From Garcia nutans (lineage: Eukaryota > Streptophyta > Magnoliopsida > Malpighiales > Euphorbiaceae): a DNA stretch of 64,000 nucleotides. Shown in pieces: positions 10,583 through 20,850 of the stretch. A program made the translations under genes and the position numbers. The notes under the pieces were generated by a model. The model ran no database searches and was not told where the DNA came from. It saw only the letters and a program-made list of their open reading frames with translations. Every line of letters begins with the position of its first letter. Within the stretch, counting starts at the first letter, position 1. Location: assembly GCA_947685225.1 (NCBI GenBank), contig CANTUV010000031.1, positions 67,871,001 through 67,935,000 of the forward strand. Reading direction: 5' to 3'.

Positions 10583-11912
10583 ATGACTGAACTTCATTTA
10601 AAGAAGATAAAAATTCTATTTAAGAATATGGATGCTATTCACTGGAAGCAAATGTCTTGGTCAAAGATTAATATTTTAAAGTGTTTTCAAAATGTTAAAT
10701 TGGACCATTCCTTTTTACATGCCATGGCTTCTTTTTGGAATGTGGATTCTATTACATTTAAAATTAATGGCTTTGAAATATGTCCCTTGATTGAAGAAAT
10801 TGAGGCCATCCTTGGATATCAAAATAATCAACAAATGGCATTACCCATACTGATTTCCAAGACTCAATAGAAGATGTAGATGTTATTTCAAATTTCAAAG
10901 CCTGAAGTTCTTCAGTTGATGAGAGGTGAGAAAATTCTTCTTTCTCCCTTGATTGATTTTTGTCTCTCTCATTTGGCTCCTACTAAGGCATGGGGACATA
11001 TGCTTTCTCTTTGCTTGCTTGGCCAATTCTTGCTTGTTTCTTCTGACAGCGATATTGATCCAGGAGTATTGGATATCATGGACCAAATGGAAGGGGGCTT
11101 GTCGCCGATACCTGTGATCTTAGCCGAGATTTTAGTTGGATTAGACCAACTTAAATCAGGATTGTCAAAGAGATTGACCGGAAATCAGTTGCTGCTTCAG
11201 GTAATTACCTAAACTGCCCTTTTGAGTTTTCTTTTTCTTCTTCTTTTTTATTTTATTGCTCTAATTTTTACCTAGTCCGCCCATGTGGATTTTCAAAACT
11301 AGCGAGCTGTCCTAATTTTTGCCTAAGCTGCCCTTGCGGGTTTTCAACTTAGCGGGCCTCTTTTATTATATTTTTTATATTGCTCTAATTTTTGCCTATT
11401 CCACCCATGTGGGTTTTCGGAACTAGTGAGCTGTCCTGATTTTTGCCTAAGTCGCCCTTGTGGGTTTTCAACTTAGCGGACTCTTTTTTTTTTTATTTAA
11501 TTTTCCATCACAGATTTGGCTTCAGGAGCATCTCTGCTTGCTTGGTACTCCATCTGTGGATTTTGCTATATATCTATCATGGCATCATTATGCTAGGAAG
11601 CTACTCCATCCTGCTTCTTCATATGCTGGCTGGGCTGACTGGATCCACTCACGCACTGAAGTCAACATCCGTTGGTTGGTACCTTGGTGGGATAGTTCTC
11701 GCATCACCATGCGGACATACTTGATGTATGTTCCTCTTGTTGCTCTTTGTCGAGGTACTTGCTATGATCCTTGCCGGCTTAGCCATCAGTACGGAGCTGA
11801 GCCTCGTGATTCTGAATTCACTCCTGATTTAGACATGCCTTGCTTGGCTGAAGCCTACTTGGATGGGCTGAGGCAAAGCTGGCCTGCATGTTACACTTAT
11901 CATCTGCCATAG
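10583..11912 (+). pseudogene. Antisense extra ORF 2 of T1: DUF7745-like/PMD-related protein
   Basis: Two-exon locus in the same direction as antisense ORF 1. Exon 1 (10583-11200, 206 codons) carries an N-terminal string of the type DHSFLHAMASFWNVDS...EICPLIEEIEAILGY and then GHMLSLCLLGQFLLVS and GLSPIPVILAEILVGLDQL. A GT-AG phase-0 intron (11201-11513) follows, and exon 2 (11514-11912) encodes IWLQEHLCLLG...WIHSRTEVNIRWLVPWWDS and ends with TAG. The order matches the plant transposon-associated domain I know as DUF7745, related to plant mobile domain proteins. Exon 1 has TAG at 10868-10870 and 10877-10879 and probably a frameshift just before, so it is disrupted. Function unknown. Name moderately sure, gene structure well supported by conserved splice sites and frame continuity. 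Confidence 0.65.
11201..11513 (+). repeat. Intron of antisense ORF 2 made of minisatellite units
   Basis: The intron holds repeated units of about 60-70 bp of the form CTAATTTTTGCCTA...GCCC...GGGTTTTCAACTTAGCGG. Related units reappear downstream of the gene at about 12148-12300. Confidence 0.7.
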
Positions 11913-12311
11913 ATTTTACATTTATCAATTCAAAAAGTGTATTTTTAGGTTGACAAAATAATTAAAGTAATAAAAAGATGCTTCTTTTCCTTTTATAATT
12001 TGTTATCACCTTTTGCTATTGTGTTTATTTATTTCATCCATATCTGGTCAAATACTTATAACAGTGCACATAGAACAATTTCAACATTAATTCTGTTTTA
12101 TTAAATTGGGGAACAACCACACATAAAGCCAGCATACACAAGATTACTCTTGTTGGCAACTAGCCCTTTTGGGTTTTCTAATTGATAATTTTCTCTCATT
12201 TAGCCCTAATTGTTGCCTAGCCCGCCCTTTCGGGTTTTTGGAACTAGCGGACTGCTCTAACTTTTACTTAGGCTGCCCTTTTTGGATTTTCAACCTAGCA
12301 AGCTTCATTTT
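11913..12311. other. Intergenic region between antisense ORF 2 and integrase of T1
   Basis: Tail-to-tail spacer between the plus-strand extra ORF and the minus-strand integrase. The left part is AT-rich without features. The right part (12148-12300) repeats the minisatellite of the preceding intron (TTGCCTAGCCCGCCCTTTCG and variants). Confidence 0.6.
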
Positions 12312-13514
12312 TTATACACAAAATCTCTTCAATCTGTTAATGTTCACTGGCTCACTAAACTCGTTCCCGTCCATGTCTGATAACTTCACTGCACCCTTAT
12401 TCATGACTTGTTTCACAACATATGGCCCTTCCCAGCTAGGCCTAAACTTCCCTCTTGGATTAGATATATTAGGCTTACATTGCTTCAACACCAAATCCCT
12501 AACTCTGAGTTTTCTAATCTTAACCCTTCTATTATAGACCCGAGCTATCTTCTTTTGATACAGTTTATGATGATACAGTGCCTTTAGCCTTCTCTCTTCT
12601 AGTAAAGCTAACTGTGTGTATCTGCTCACTACCCATTCCATTTCAGGTAGTTCAGCTTCCAAGATTACTCTTAATGACTTGATCTCAATTTCAATTGGCA
12701 ACATTGCTTCCATCTCATAAACCAAAGAGAACGGTGTCATTCCAGTTGGTGTTCCTACACTTATTCTATATCCCCACAAAGCAAAAGGATGCATCTCTGA
12801 CCAATCCCTGTACGTCTTGGTCATCTTGGATAGAATTTGCTTAATTGTCTTGTTTGTTGCTTCTACTACACCATTAGCTTTTGGTCTATAAGGAGAGGAT
12901 CGGTGATGATGGATTTGGTATTTCGAGAATAAATCCTTAACAACTCCTTGAAACTGTACCCCATTATTTGATATCACACTGTGCTGGACCCTGTACCTGC
13001 AGATGAGGTTCTTTTCAATAAATCTAGCCATTTGACTTGCATTCAGTTTGTTGAAGGATTTGACTTCGACCCATTTCAGAAAATAATCTACCGCTACTAT
13101 AATGAAACGGTGACCGTTTAAGGCTGTCGGATGTATCTCTCCTATGATGTCAATACCCCAAGTGGCAAAGGGCCAGGGTGAAGACATATAATGCAATTCT
13201 TCAGGAGGCATGTGATTCAAGTTACCATACATCTGACATTGTTGGCACTTCTTTACAAACTCAATACAATCTCTCTCCATGGTCAACCAGTAGTAACCTT
13301 AACGAATAATCTTCTTAACTAGAGCCAAACCACTCATATGCGGTCCGCAACTTCCCGCATGTATTTCTGACATGATATGCTCCACTTCAGGTTGACTTAA
13401 ACATCTCAAATGCACCCCATCAGACCATCTTCGATATAACTATCCATGGAGTGTGATGTATTGCAAAGACAACAGCCTTATGGCCCTTCTTTCTTTCTTT
13501 GTTGCCCCCGACGG
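12312..13514 (-). pseudogene. T1 integrase (Tat lineage)
   Basis: Integrase, the enzyme that inserts element cDNA into the host genome. The open part (13286 to 12312) carries the CC half of the HHCC zinc finger (CQQCQMYG), a core with WGIDIIGEI (first Asp) and NGVVEATNKTIKQI (Glu), and a C-terminal segment with WEGPYVVKQV and LKRFCV before the stop. The second catalytic Asp position reads ISNNGVQFQG: Asn where the family has Asp, so catalysis would be lost. Upstream, the frame continues to the edge of a solo LTR at 13515, with the His half (EIHAGSCGPHMSG), but is broken by TAA at 13299-13301 (CAA expected) and a TAG near 13440. It continues in frame into the RNase H segment at 15521 once the solo LTR is mentally removed. 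Confidence 0.85.
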
Positions 13515-15515
13515 TGTGAGCAGGGATTTTCGCCCCCGCTCCCAGCACTATTTAGGCTCTGGGCCTTAGAAAACACGGACCTAAGTCTGGAGAAAATGGA
13601 GTCATCACCGGACGGGCCGGGAAAAAAAGAAAGGGGTGGATGACTCGATTCCTAAGGAATCCCCAACCCCTTAATGGATTCGGAAAGTTGGGACTGGTGA
13701 GAAATGGCCCAGCACCCCCACAACGCCCGGTTCATTGGAACCGGCCTCCTTTACGGGTCTTAATATTATAAAATTCTTAAATATAATAACATTATCCATA
13801 TTACACACAATAATTAAAAGAAAGCATCAATATATTAAAATCAAAGCAATGTCCAAACAAAGCAAATAAATGGACACCCATCCAAGGATGGAAACATGTC
13901 CTTACATCACATGCCTAAATTGCACACCCACCAAAAAGGTAGAAACATGCCCTTTACATAGGTTCTAAAATAGAAAAGAAAATTAAATTACATGATGTTT
14001 AACTAATGAGGTACCTACCAAGTGGAAACATACCTCTTACAACTGTTGGAAATCTAAATTAATTGATAAAAGTAAATAATTATTCATCATAAATAAATCA
14101 TTCATCAAAGCTATTAATCAAAATATAAAATAAACATCCATCCATGATATATTAAATAAATCAAGTATTGAAATTAAATAAATTAAAGCATAAGAAATAA
14201 ATCAAAGCACATAATCAAGTATGGAATTGAATAAAGCAAATAAAAGTCCAATTATGGCTACTGTGACTTTTTATGGAATTAAAATAAATTAGGGTTTTAT
14301 GTTTTAAAGGGTTGGTAAGACTCTTTGATTAACAAAATTAAGGTTTGAATGATGATATCATAAAACTAGTGTTTTAAACACTTTAAAATACTTTAATTTG
14401 TGATTTTTGGTTATTGGGTTCCTAAGCTACTGTGTAAAATTTAGGTTTTTATATTTTTATATTTTTTAATGTTTTAAAAGGATTAGGGTTCATAAAAATT
14501 AGGGTTTAAGGTTTTAAAAGGGTTAGTGTTCATAATTTTTAGGATTTAGAGGTAGGGTCACGGGTGGTGAATAATTTTTAATTGTCACGGGTGGTGAATA
14601 ATTTTTAGGGTTTTAGAAAACAGTTTGATAATTTCATGAAGTTTTATGAATTTAAACAAATAAATTAAAGTTTTTGTAAGTAGAAAAGATGTTTTAGAAG
14701 ACTTTTTGAATGAAATAGAACATACTTTAAGATTTTAAAAGAAGCAGAATTTACTCTTAGTTTTGTTGAAAATTATGTTCAATTAGAGTTTTAAGGTTTT
14801 TAAGAAGAAAAAATAACAATTTTAAGCCTTTTGGATGATAAACAAACGAAATAAGGTTTTTTTTTTGGCTTTAGAAAAACTAAATTAAAGTTCAAAGGTT
14901 TTTAATTTTGATTTCATAGATTTGCTACTGTGTAAAAAAACAATTAAAGAAAATTAATTAACACATACCTTCTTTTGATGATTTCTCCAAAAACAATTCT
15001 TCTTGGATGAACTAGCTCCAAAGACAAGCTTTTTTTGCCTTTGAATCCTCTAAATCGTGCTACTGCTGTTCCAGAAAAAAGTTGAATTGAATTTCTTCTT
15101 TTCCTTCCTTGATTTGGTTTCAAATTTTCCAAACTCCTCTTGGATTTTTGCCTCCTCCTTTTTTAATTGTCTTTGGTCCTTATTTATAGTGGTTTGAGGT
15201 TTTTATTCCTAATTAGTTAAGGTAAGTAATATTAATAAAAAAAAAAAAAGAAACCAAAACCTAATTGGATTAGCTGCCGAAAAATTTATGCTGCCGTAAG
15301 CTATTTCGCAGGCAGATTTTTTCGTCGCTGATTTTTTCGACTCCAATTTTTATTTTTATTTTTATTTGTTTATTTCTATTTTTTATTAAAAAAAATTAGA
15401 TACTAAAGTAAAAATTATTTAATAAAAATTATTTTGGACCAATTAGACAACAAAAATCATTTTAGACTAAATAAAACATATTGGACCGGCTTGGGTCAAA
15501 AATTAAGGGTCTACA
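13515..15515 (-). mobile_element. Solo LTR of the T1/T2 family (copy B)
   Basis: 2001 bp, plus-strand ends TGTGAGCAGGG and AAGGGTCTACA, flanked by a perfect 5-bp duplication GACGG (13510-13514 and 15516-15520). It interrupts T1 pol between RNase H and integrase. With no internal region, this is a solo LTR left by LTR-LTR recombination. Confidence 0.9.
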
Positions 15516-15520
15516 GACGG

Positions 15521-15738
15521 GTATTCCCTTTCCTCCAAAAATCGCCTTATAAAATCATACCACACATCATGGTCTGTATCAGTTTCCGTGATTGTCTCAT
15601 ATTCATAGCAAGGAGTTGACGAACTGGTCAAAATCAGAGGCTTAAGGAATAAACTAATAGGATTTTCCCATACGGAAGCCAATGTGGCTAGGGCATCAGC
15701 CATTTGATTTTCTTCTCTCGATAGGTGTATAAACTTAC
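15521..15738 (-). pseudogene. T1 RNase H, C-terminal fragment
   Basis: Segment between two solo LTRs. It encodes KFIHLSREENQMADALATLAS and a linker toward integrase (WYDFIRRFLEEREYP). ADALA is the conserved last motif of the RNase H-like domain placed before integrase in Tat elements, an archaeal-type second RNase H known for this lineage. The frame is continuous with 17893-18186 and with 13514 downward, so this was one pol gene. Confidence 0.8.
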
Positions 15739-17887
15739 TGTAGACCCTTAATTTTTAACCCAGTCTGGTCCAATATATTTTAATTAGTCCAAAATAATTT
15801 TTGTTATCTTAATTAAATAATATTTGCTTTAGTATCTAATTTTTATTAATAAAAATAATAATAATAAACAAATAAATAAAAATAAAAATCGGCAACGAAA
15901 AATCGGTTACGAAAATTTTCGTCGCCGAAAAGGGTTGCAGCAAAATGGCCTTGGGCCATTTCGCACGTAGGATTTTCCTGTAGGCGAAATGGCCGGCAGG
16001 CAAATTTTTGCCCCGCAGCCCACAACCAGCTGTGGCAGGTTTTTTGCTAGCGCAATTTTTCCGCAGCAGTTTTTTTTTGCCAGCATAATTTTTCTTCAGC
16101 AGTTTTTTTTCGCCAGCAAAATTTTTTCGACGCAAATTTTTTCGAAACCAAATACAATTAGGTTTCAATTTTCTTTTTTTAATTAATATTAGATTATGTG
16201 AATAACTAAAATTAATCATAAAAATCTTCTATAAATAAGGACTAAAGCAACACAAAAAGGTAGGTGAAATCGGGGATCAAAATTCACGGGAAAAAAGGGA
16301 AAATCGAGTGAATTGAAAAACTTTGAATCAAATGGACTTTTTGAGAAAAGCAAACAAGCAAATTCAATCCATCAAAGGCAATCATCTTGCCTTTGTTCTT
16401 GTTCATCCAAGAAATAATTTTTGGTGGAACCAACAAATGAAGCTATGAATTTCTTTATTTATTTTTCTTTATAGTAGCTTCATCACTAAAGATTAAAAAA
16501 TTGTTGTTTCTGTTTCTTCAAAATCTTAAAACCCTAATCTACTTTCTAGCTTTTCAAAACCTTAAATCGTTTCAAAATTTACCAAAACCCTAATTTGCTT
16601 TCCAATTTTTCAAAACCCTAAATTGAATCTGTTTCTTTCCAAAAGCCCTAAAAAATATCTTTTTTGTTTCTATAAACCTTTAAATCGTTTGTTTATTTTC
16701 ATAAAGCATCATAAAACTTTAAATTATTTTTCCAAATTCTAAAATCAAATCCATTCTCCGAGACACTAAAAACCCTAATTTAACTTCAAAACCCAAAATA
16801 GTAAACCCTAAACTAGCTAACCTAAACCCTAGTTTTCTTAAACCCTAATTCCCTTAAAACTATAAACCCTAATTTTTCTAAACCCTAATCTTTAAAACCT
16901 TAAAACATATAAATCTAAATGTTATAATTCCACACAGTAAGTAACCGTAAATCATAAATCCAATGTTTTAAAGTGTTCAAACCCTAATTTCATGATTTCA
17001 CTCCTCATACACTAATTTGGTTAATCAAAGAATTTTATTAACCTCTTAAATTATAAAACCTTAATCAATTTCAATTCCTTTAAAACTCACAGTAACTTAA
17101 ACCCATAAATTTCAAAACCCTAAACACATTAAATAAAGAATCTTAAATAGAAACAGTAGCCCTTATTTGAATCTTTATTTGCTTTATTCAATTTTATATT
17201 TGATTATGTAGTCTATTATATGCTTTAATTTATTTTCAATGCCTTGTTGATTTATTTAAGTTCAATGATTGATTTATTTAGTTTATCATGGATGAATGTT
17301 TATTTTATATTTTGATTAATACCTTTGATGAATGATTTATTTATGATGAATAGTTATTTACTTTTATCGATTTATTTAGATTTCCAAATGTTGTAAGAGG
17401 TATGTTTCCACTCGGTGGGTACCTCATTAGTTAAATATCATGTAATTTAAACTATTTTTATATTTTAGACTAATGTAAAGGACATGTTTATACCTTTCGG
17501 TGGGTGTCCTACTTAGGCATGAATTATGTAAGGGCATGTTTCCATCTTTGGATGGGTGTCCATTTATTTGTTTTGCTTGGACATTGTTATGATTTTTAAT
17601 ATATCGATGCTTTATTTTAAAGGAGGCCGATTCCAATGAACCGGGCATTGTGGGGGTGCTGGGCCATTTCTCACCTTCTCCACACGTACCCAACTTTCCA
17701 AACCCATTTGGGGGTTGGGGATTCCTTAGGAATCGAGTCATCCACCCCTTTCTTTTTCCCGGCCTGTCCGGGTGGTGACTCCATTTTTTCCGGACTTAGG
17801 TCCGTGTTTTCTTAGGCCCCGAGCCTAAACATTGCCGAAGTTGTAAGAACTATTCCACCAGGAGTGGGGCGAAAATCCCTGCTCACA
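15739..17887 (+). mobile_element. Solo LTR of the T1/T2 family (copy C, opposite orientation)
   Basis: 2149 bp, begins TGTAGACCCTTAA and ends CCCTGCTCACA, flanked by a perfect 5-bp duplication CTTAC (15734-15738 and 17888-17892). It is opposite in orientation to the other four family members. Its middle shows many AAACCCTAA motifs. Confidence 0.9.
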
Positions 17888-17892
17888 CTTAC

Positions 17893-18186
17893 ACTCCTTA
17901 AAGTTCTTCTTCATCATGGTCAAGTAATGATGGTATGCTTTTTAATTTTTCTTCTTTCAACTCCAGTCTCCATTTACTTAGGATACTACTAATAATGAGT
18001 CGCCAAAAACTTCTACCTTATCCACCTTCATAATCATTAGGGTTTCCAAACAAAAAATACAAGCTTCGTACTCCACCATATTATTCGTTTCCCTGAATTT
18101 TAACTTTTTGGCTAAAGGGATAAGTTCCCCTTCGGGTGATTCTAGTATGACTCCTAAACCTGCTCCTTTCCTGTTTGTTGCTCCAT
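17893..18186 (-). pseudogene. T1 RNase H, N-terminal fragment
   Basis: Encodes GATNRKGAGLGVILESPEGE, a KLKFRETNNMVEYEAC helix and VEVFGDSLLVVS, the first three motifs of the RNase H domain (the Glu of EYEA and the Asp of GDS are present). The first catalytic Asp belongs just before GATN; T2 is inserted at that codon (18186/18187), so it is physically split. The open frame extends into the T2 LTR by chance. Confidence 0.85.
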
Positions 18187-20029
18187 TGTGAGTGGGGATT
18201 TTCGCCCCCACTCCAGATGGAATGGTTCTTGCGACTTCGGCACTATTTAGGCTTGGGGCCTTAGAGAACACGGGCCTAAGTCCGGAGAAAATAGAGTCAC
18301 CACCTGGATGGGTCGGGAAAAAGAAAGAGGTGGATGACTCGATTCCTAAGGAATCCCCAACCCCCTAATGGGTTAGGAAAATTGGGTACATGTGGGGAAG
18401 GTGAGAAATGGCCCAGCACCCCCACAACGCCCGGTTCATTAGAACCGGCCTCCTTTACAGGTCTTAATATTATAAAATTCTTAAATATAACAAAATTATC
18501 CATATCACACACAATAATTAAAAGAAAGCATCAATATAGTAAAATTAGAGCAAGGTCCGAGCAAAACAAATAAATGGACACCCATCCAAAGATGGAAACA
18601 TGTCCTTACATCACATGCCTAAATAGGACACCCACCGAAAGGTAGAAACATGCCCTTTATATTGGTTCTAAAATAGAAAAGCAATTTAAATTACATGATA
18701 TTTAACTAATGAGGTACCCAACTCTTACAACATTTGGAAATCTAAATAAATTGATAAAAGTAAATAACCACTTTAAAACATACCTCTTTAAAACACTTTT
18801 GATTTGTGGTTTCAAGTTTACTGTGTGAAATTAAAATGTTTGTGTTTTTATGATTTTTTAAAATTTTAAAGGATTAGTGTTTAGAAAAAATTAAGATTTA
18901 AGGTTTTAAAGGGTTAGGGTTCACTATTTTAGGTTTGGAAGTTGCATTTGGGTTTAGTATTTTAGAATTAGGGTTTCGGTGGATATTTAGGTTTTTAGAA
19001 TTTGGAAAAAGCAATTTGATAATTTTATGAAAGTAGGCCAACGATTTAAGGTTTATGTAAATGGAAAAAGTGTTTTTAGGGTTTGTTGTAAGAAACAGAA
19101 TCAAATTTTGGTTTTGTTGAAAAACATGTTCAATTAGGGTTTTATGATTTTGATGAAACAAAAATAACAATTGTAAGTTTTTTGGAAAACAAAGCAACAA
19201 AATAAGGTTTTTAAACTTTGAATAAAGGAAATTAAGGTTCTGGGATTTATGATTTTGAAAGACCCAATTGTATAATCTAAGCTACTGTGAAAAGCAAAAA
19301 AGAGTTTAATACATACGTCCTTTTGATTGTTCCTCCAAAAATCATTTTTCTTGGATGAACAAAAACAAAGGTATGCTTTTCTGCCTTTGAATTGCCTTGA
19401 ATTGTTTTTCGGCTCCCTCAAAAAATTGAATTGAATTATTGCCTTTCCTACTCAGTTATGGATCAAAATTTGTTCCTTTTTCCTCTCGGATTTCTTCTTT
19501 TCTTTCTGCCTCTCGTATTTGTGTTGTAATTATACTTATTCATAGAATTTTTTTGTGGTTTTCTCCTAGTTGCTCACAGCATACATTATTTTTTAAGAAA
19601 AGGAAACCGAAACCTAATTGCATTAGGTTTCAAAAAATTTGCATCGGAAAATTTCGCTTGGGAAAAAAAACTGCTGCGGAAAAATTTCGCTGTTGAAAAA
19701 AATTACCACAGGAAAAATTGCGCTGGCGAAAAAGCTGCCGCAGCTAACTGTAGGAGAAATGCACCTGCGGGCCATTTCGCCAGTAGGAAAATCCTACGGG
19801 CGAAATGGCCTTCAGCCAATCCGACTTATTTTTTTTAATTTATAATTTTTTATCTCTTTATTTATTTATTTATTTATTATTTTTTTGTTTATTATTTTTG
19901 AAGTAAATATTACTTACTTAAAATAACAAAAATTATTTTTGGAGTAAAAAATATATTAAACAACAAAAAAATTATTTTAACTAGTTAAAATATATTGGAC
20001 TGGACTAGGTCAAAAATTAAGGGTCTACA
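18187..20029 (-). mobile_element. 3' LTR of T2 (copy D)
   Basis: Plus-strand ends TGTGAGTGGGG and AAGGGTCTACA. At 1843 bp it is shorter than copy C because of deletions near 18720 and 18770. It is followed at its right edge by the minus-strand polypurine tract. Confidence 0.85.
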
Positions 20030-20050
20030 GTTTGCCCCCTGCTTGAATGA
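20030..20050 (-). other. Polypurine tract of T2
   Basis: Minus strand AAGCAGGGGGCAAAC abuts the LTR start TGTAGACCC. Confidence 0.7.
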
Positions 20051-20104
20051 TCTGAAACTTTATTGAAAGAGATTGAAAAGCAACATGACTTAATTTTTGA
20101 GATG

Positions 20105-20375
20105 GTGGAGGTTTTGGGTTCTGGACCCGGTTTGAGTTTTGGACTCAAGGATAATTCTAGATTTTGGACCTAAGGAAAATTTGGGTTCTGGACCCGAGCT
20201 AAGTTCTAGACTTAGAAGAGATTCTAGGTTCTGGACCTAAGGAAAATTTGGGTTCTAGACCCGAGCTTGAATTGATTTGGATACTTGGACCCGAGATTTG
20301 GTACTGGACCCGAGCGTGAATTAATTTGGGTACTTGGACCCGAGAATGGGTGCTTGGACCCGAGATTGAGTTTAA
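20105..20375. repeat. Hairpin array with TCTGG-type loop (T2)
   Basis: Counterpart of the T1 array: GGGT-TCTGG-ACCC, TTGAGT-TTTGG-ACTCAA, CTAAGT-TCTAG-ACTTAG, TAGGT-TCTGG-ACCTA. Toward the right end, units become GGGT-ACTTGG-ACCC and GGGT-GCTTGG-ACCC, with a lengthened loop but the same stem. Confidence 0.8.
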
Positions 20376-20447
20376 CTGACCTTTTATCATTTGAGAAGTC
20401 TGATTGCTCCTATTATTCTATGCATTGTATTTTTTCGCCCACAAAAC

Positions 20448-20850
20448 GGATCTTCATCCTTTGAGATTGGGTCTTCATCCTTGAAAATGGATCTTCATCC
20501 TTTGAGATCGGGTCTTCACCCTTGAAAATGGATCTTCATCCTTTGAGATCGAGTCTTCACCCTTGAAAATGGATCTTCATCCTTTGAGATCGGGTCTTCA
20601 CTCATGAAAATGGATCTTCATCCTTTGAGATCAGGTCTTCACCCTTGAAAATGGATCTTCATCCTTTGAGATCAGGTCTTCACCCTTGAAAATGGATCTT
20701 CATCCTTTGAGATCGGGTCTTCACCCTTGCAAATGGATCTTCATCCTTTGAGATAGGGTCTTCATCCTTAAAAATGGATCTTCATCCTTTGAGATCGGGT
20801 CTTCACCCTTGCAAATGTATATTCATCCTTGGAGATTAGGTCTTTACTCT
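20448..20850 (+). repeat. 41-bp tandem repeat, about 9-10 copies
   Basis: Unit of the form GATCTTCATCCTTTGAGATC + GGGTCTTCACCCTTGAAAAT + G. Each unit is itself two diverged halves of about 20 bp (GATCTTCATCCTT and GGTCTTCACCCTT). Copies are highly similar, with scattered single-base changes. Confidence 0.9.

Larger units (their letters stand above)
4521..18186 (-). mobile_element. Element T1: Tat-lineage Ty3 retrotransposon, 3' half
   Basis: Minus-strand Tat element. From low to high coordinate: 3' LTR (4521-6752), polypurine tract, hairpin array, two antisense extra ORFs, integrase, then an RNase H split by two solo LTRs and finally by T2 at 18186/18187. Left flank TCTTC (4516-4520) would be one target duplication; its partner, the RT, protease, gag and 5' LTR lie beyond the window. 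Antisense extra ORFs between pol and the 3' LTR are known for Tat-lineage elements, which supports the assignment. Confidence 0.8.

Noticed and set aside
20199..20390. Minus-strand frame with repeated VQ and SGPS strings
   Set aside because: Read-through of the hairpin array; the repeat explains the pattern.
20448..20850. CRISPR-like regular repeat
   Set aside because: Units are contiguous without unique spacers, no cas genes, plant context: a minisatellite.
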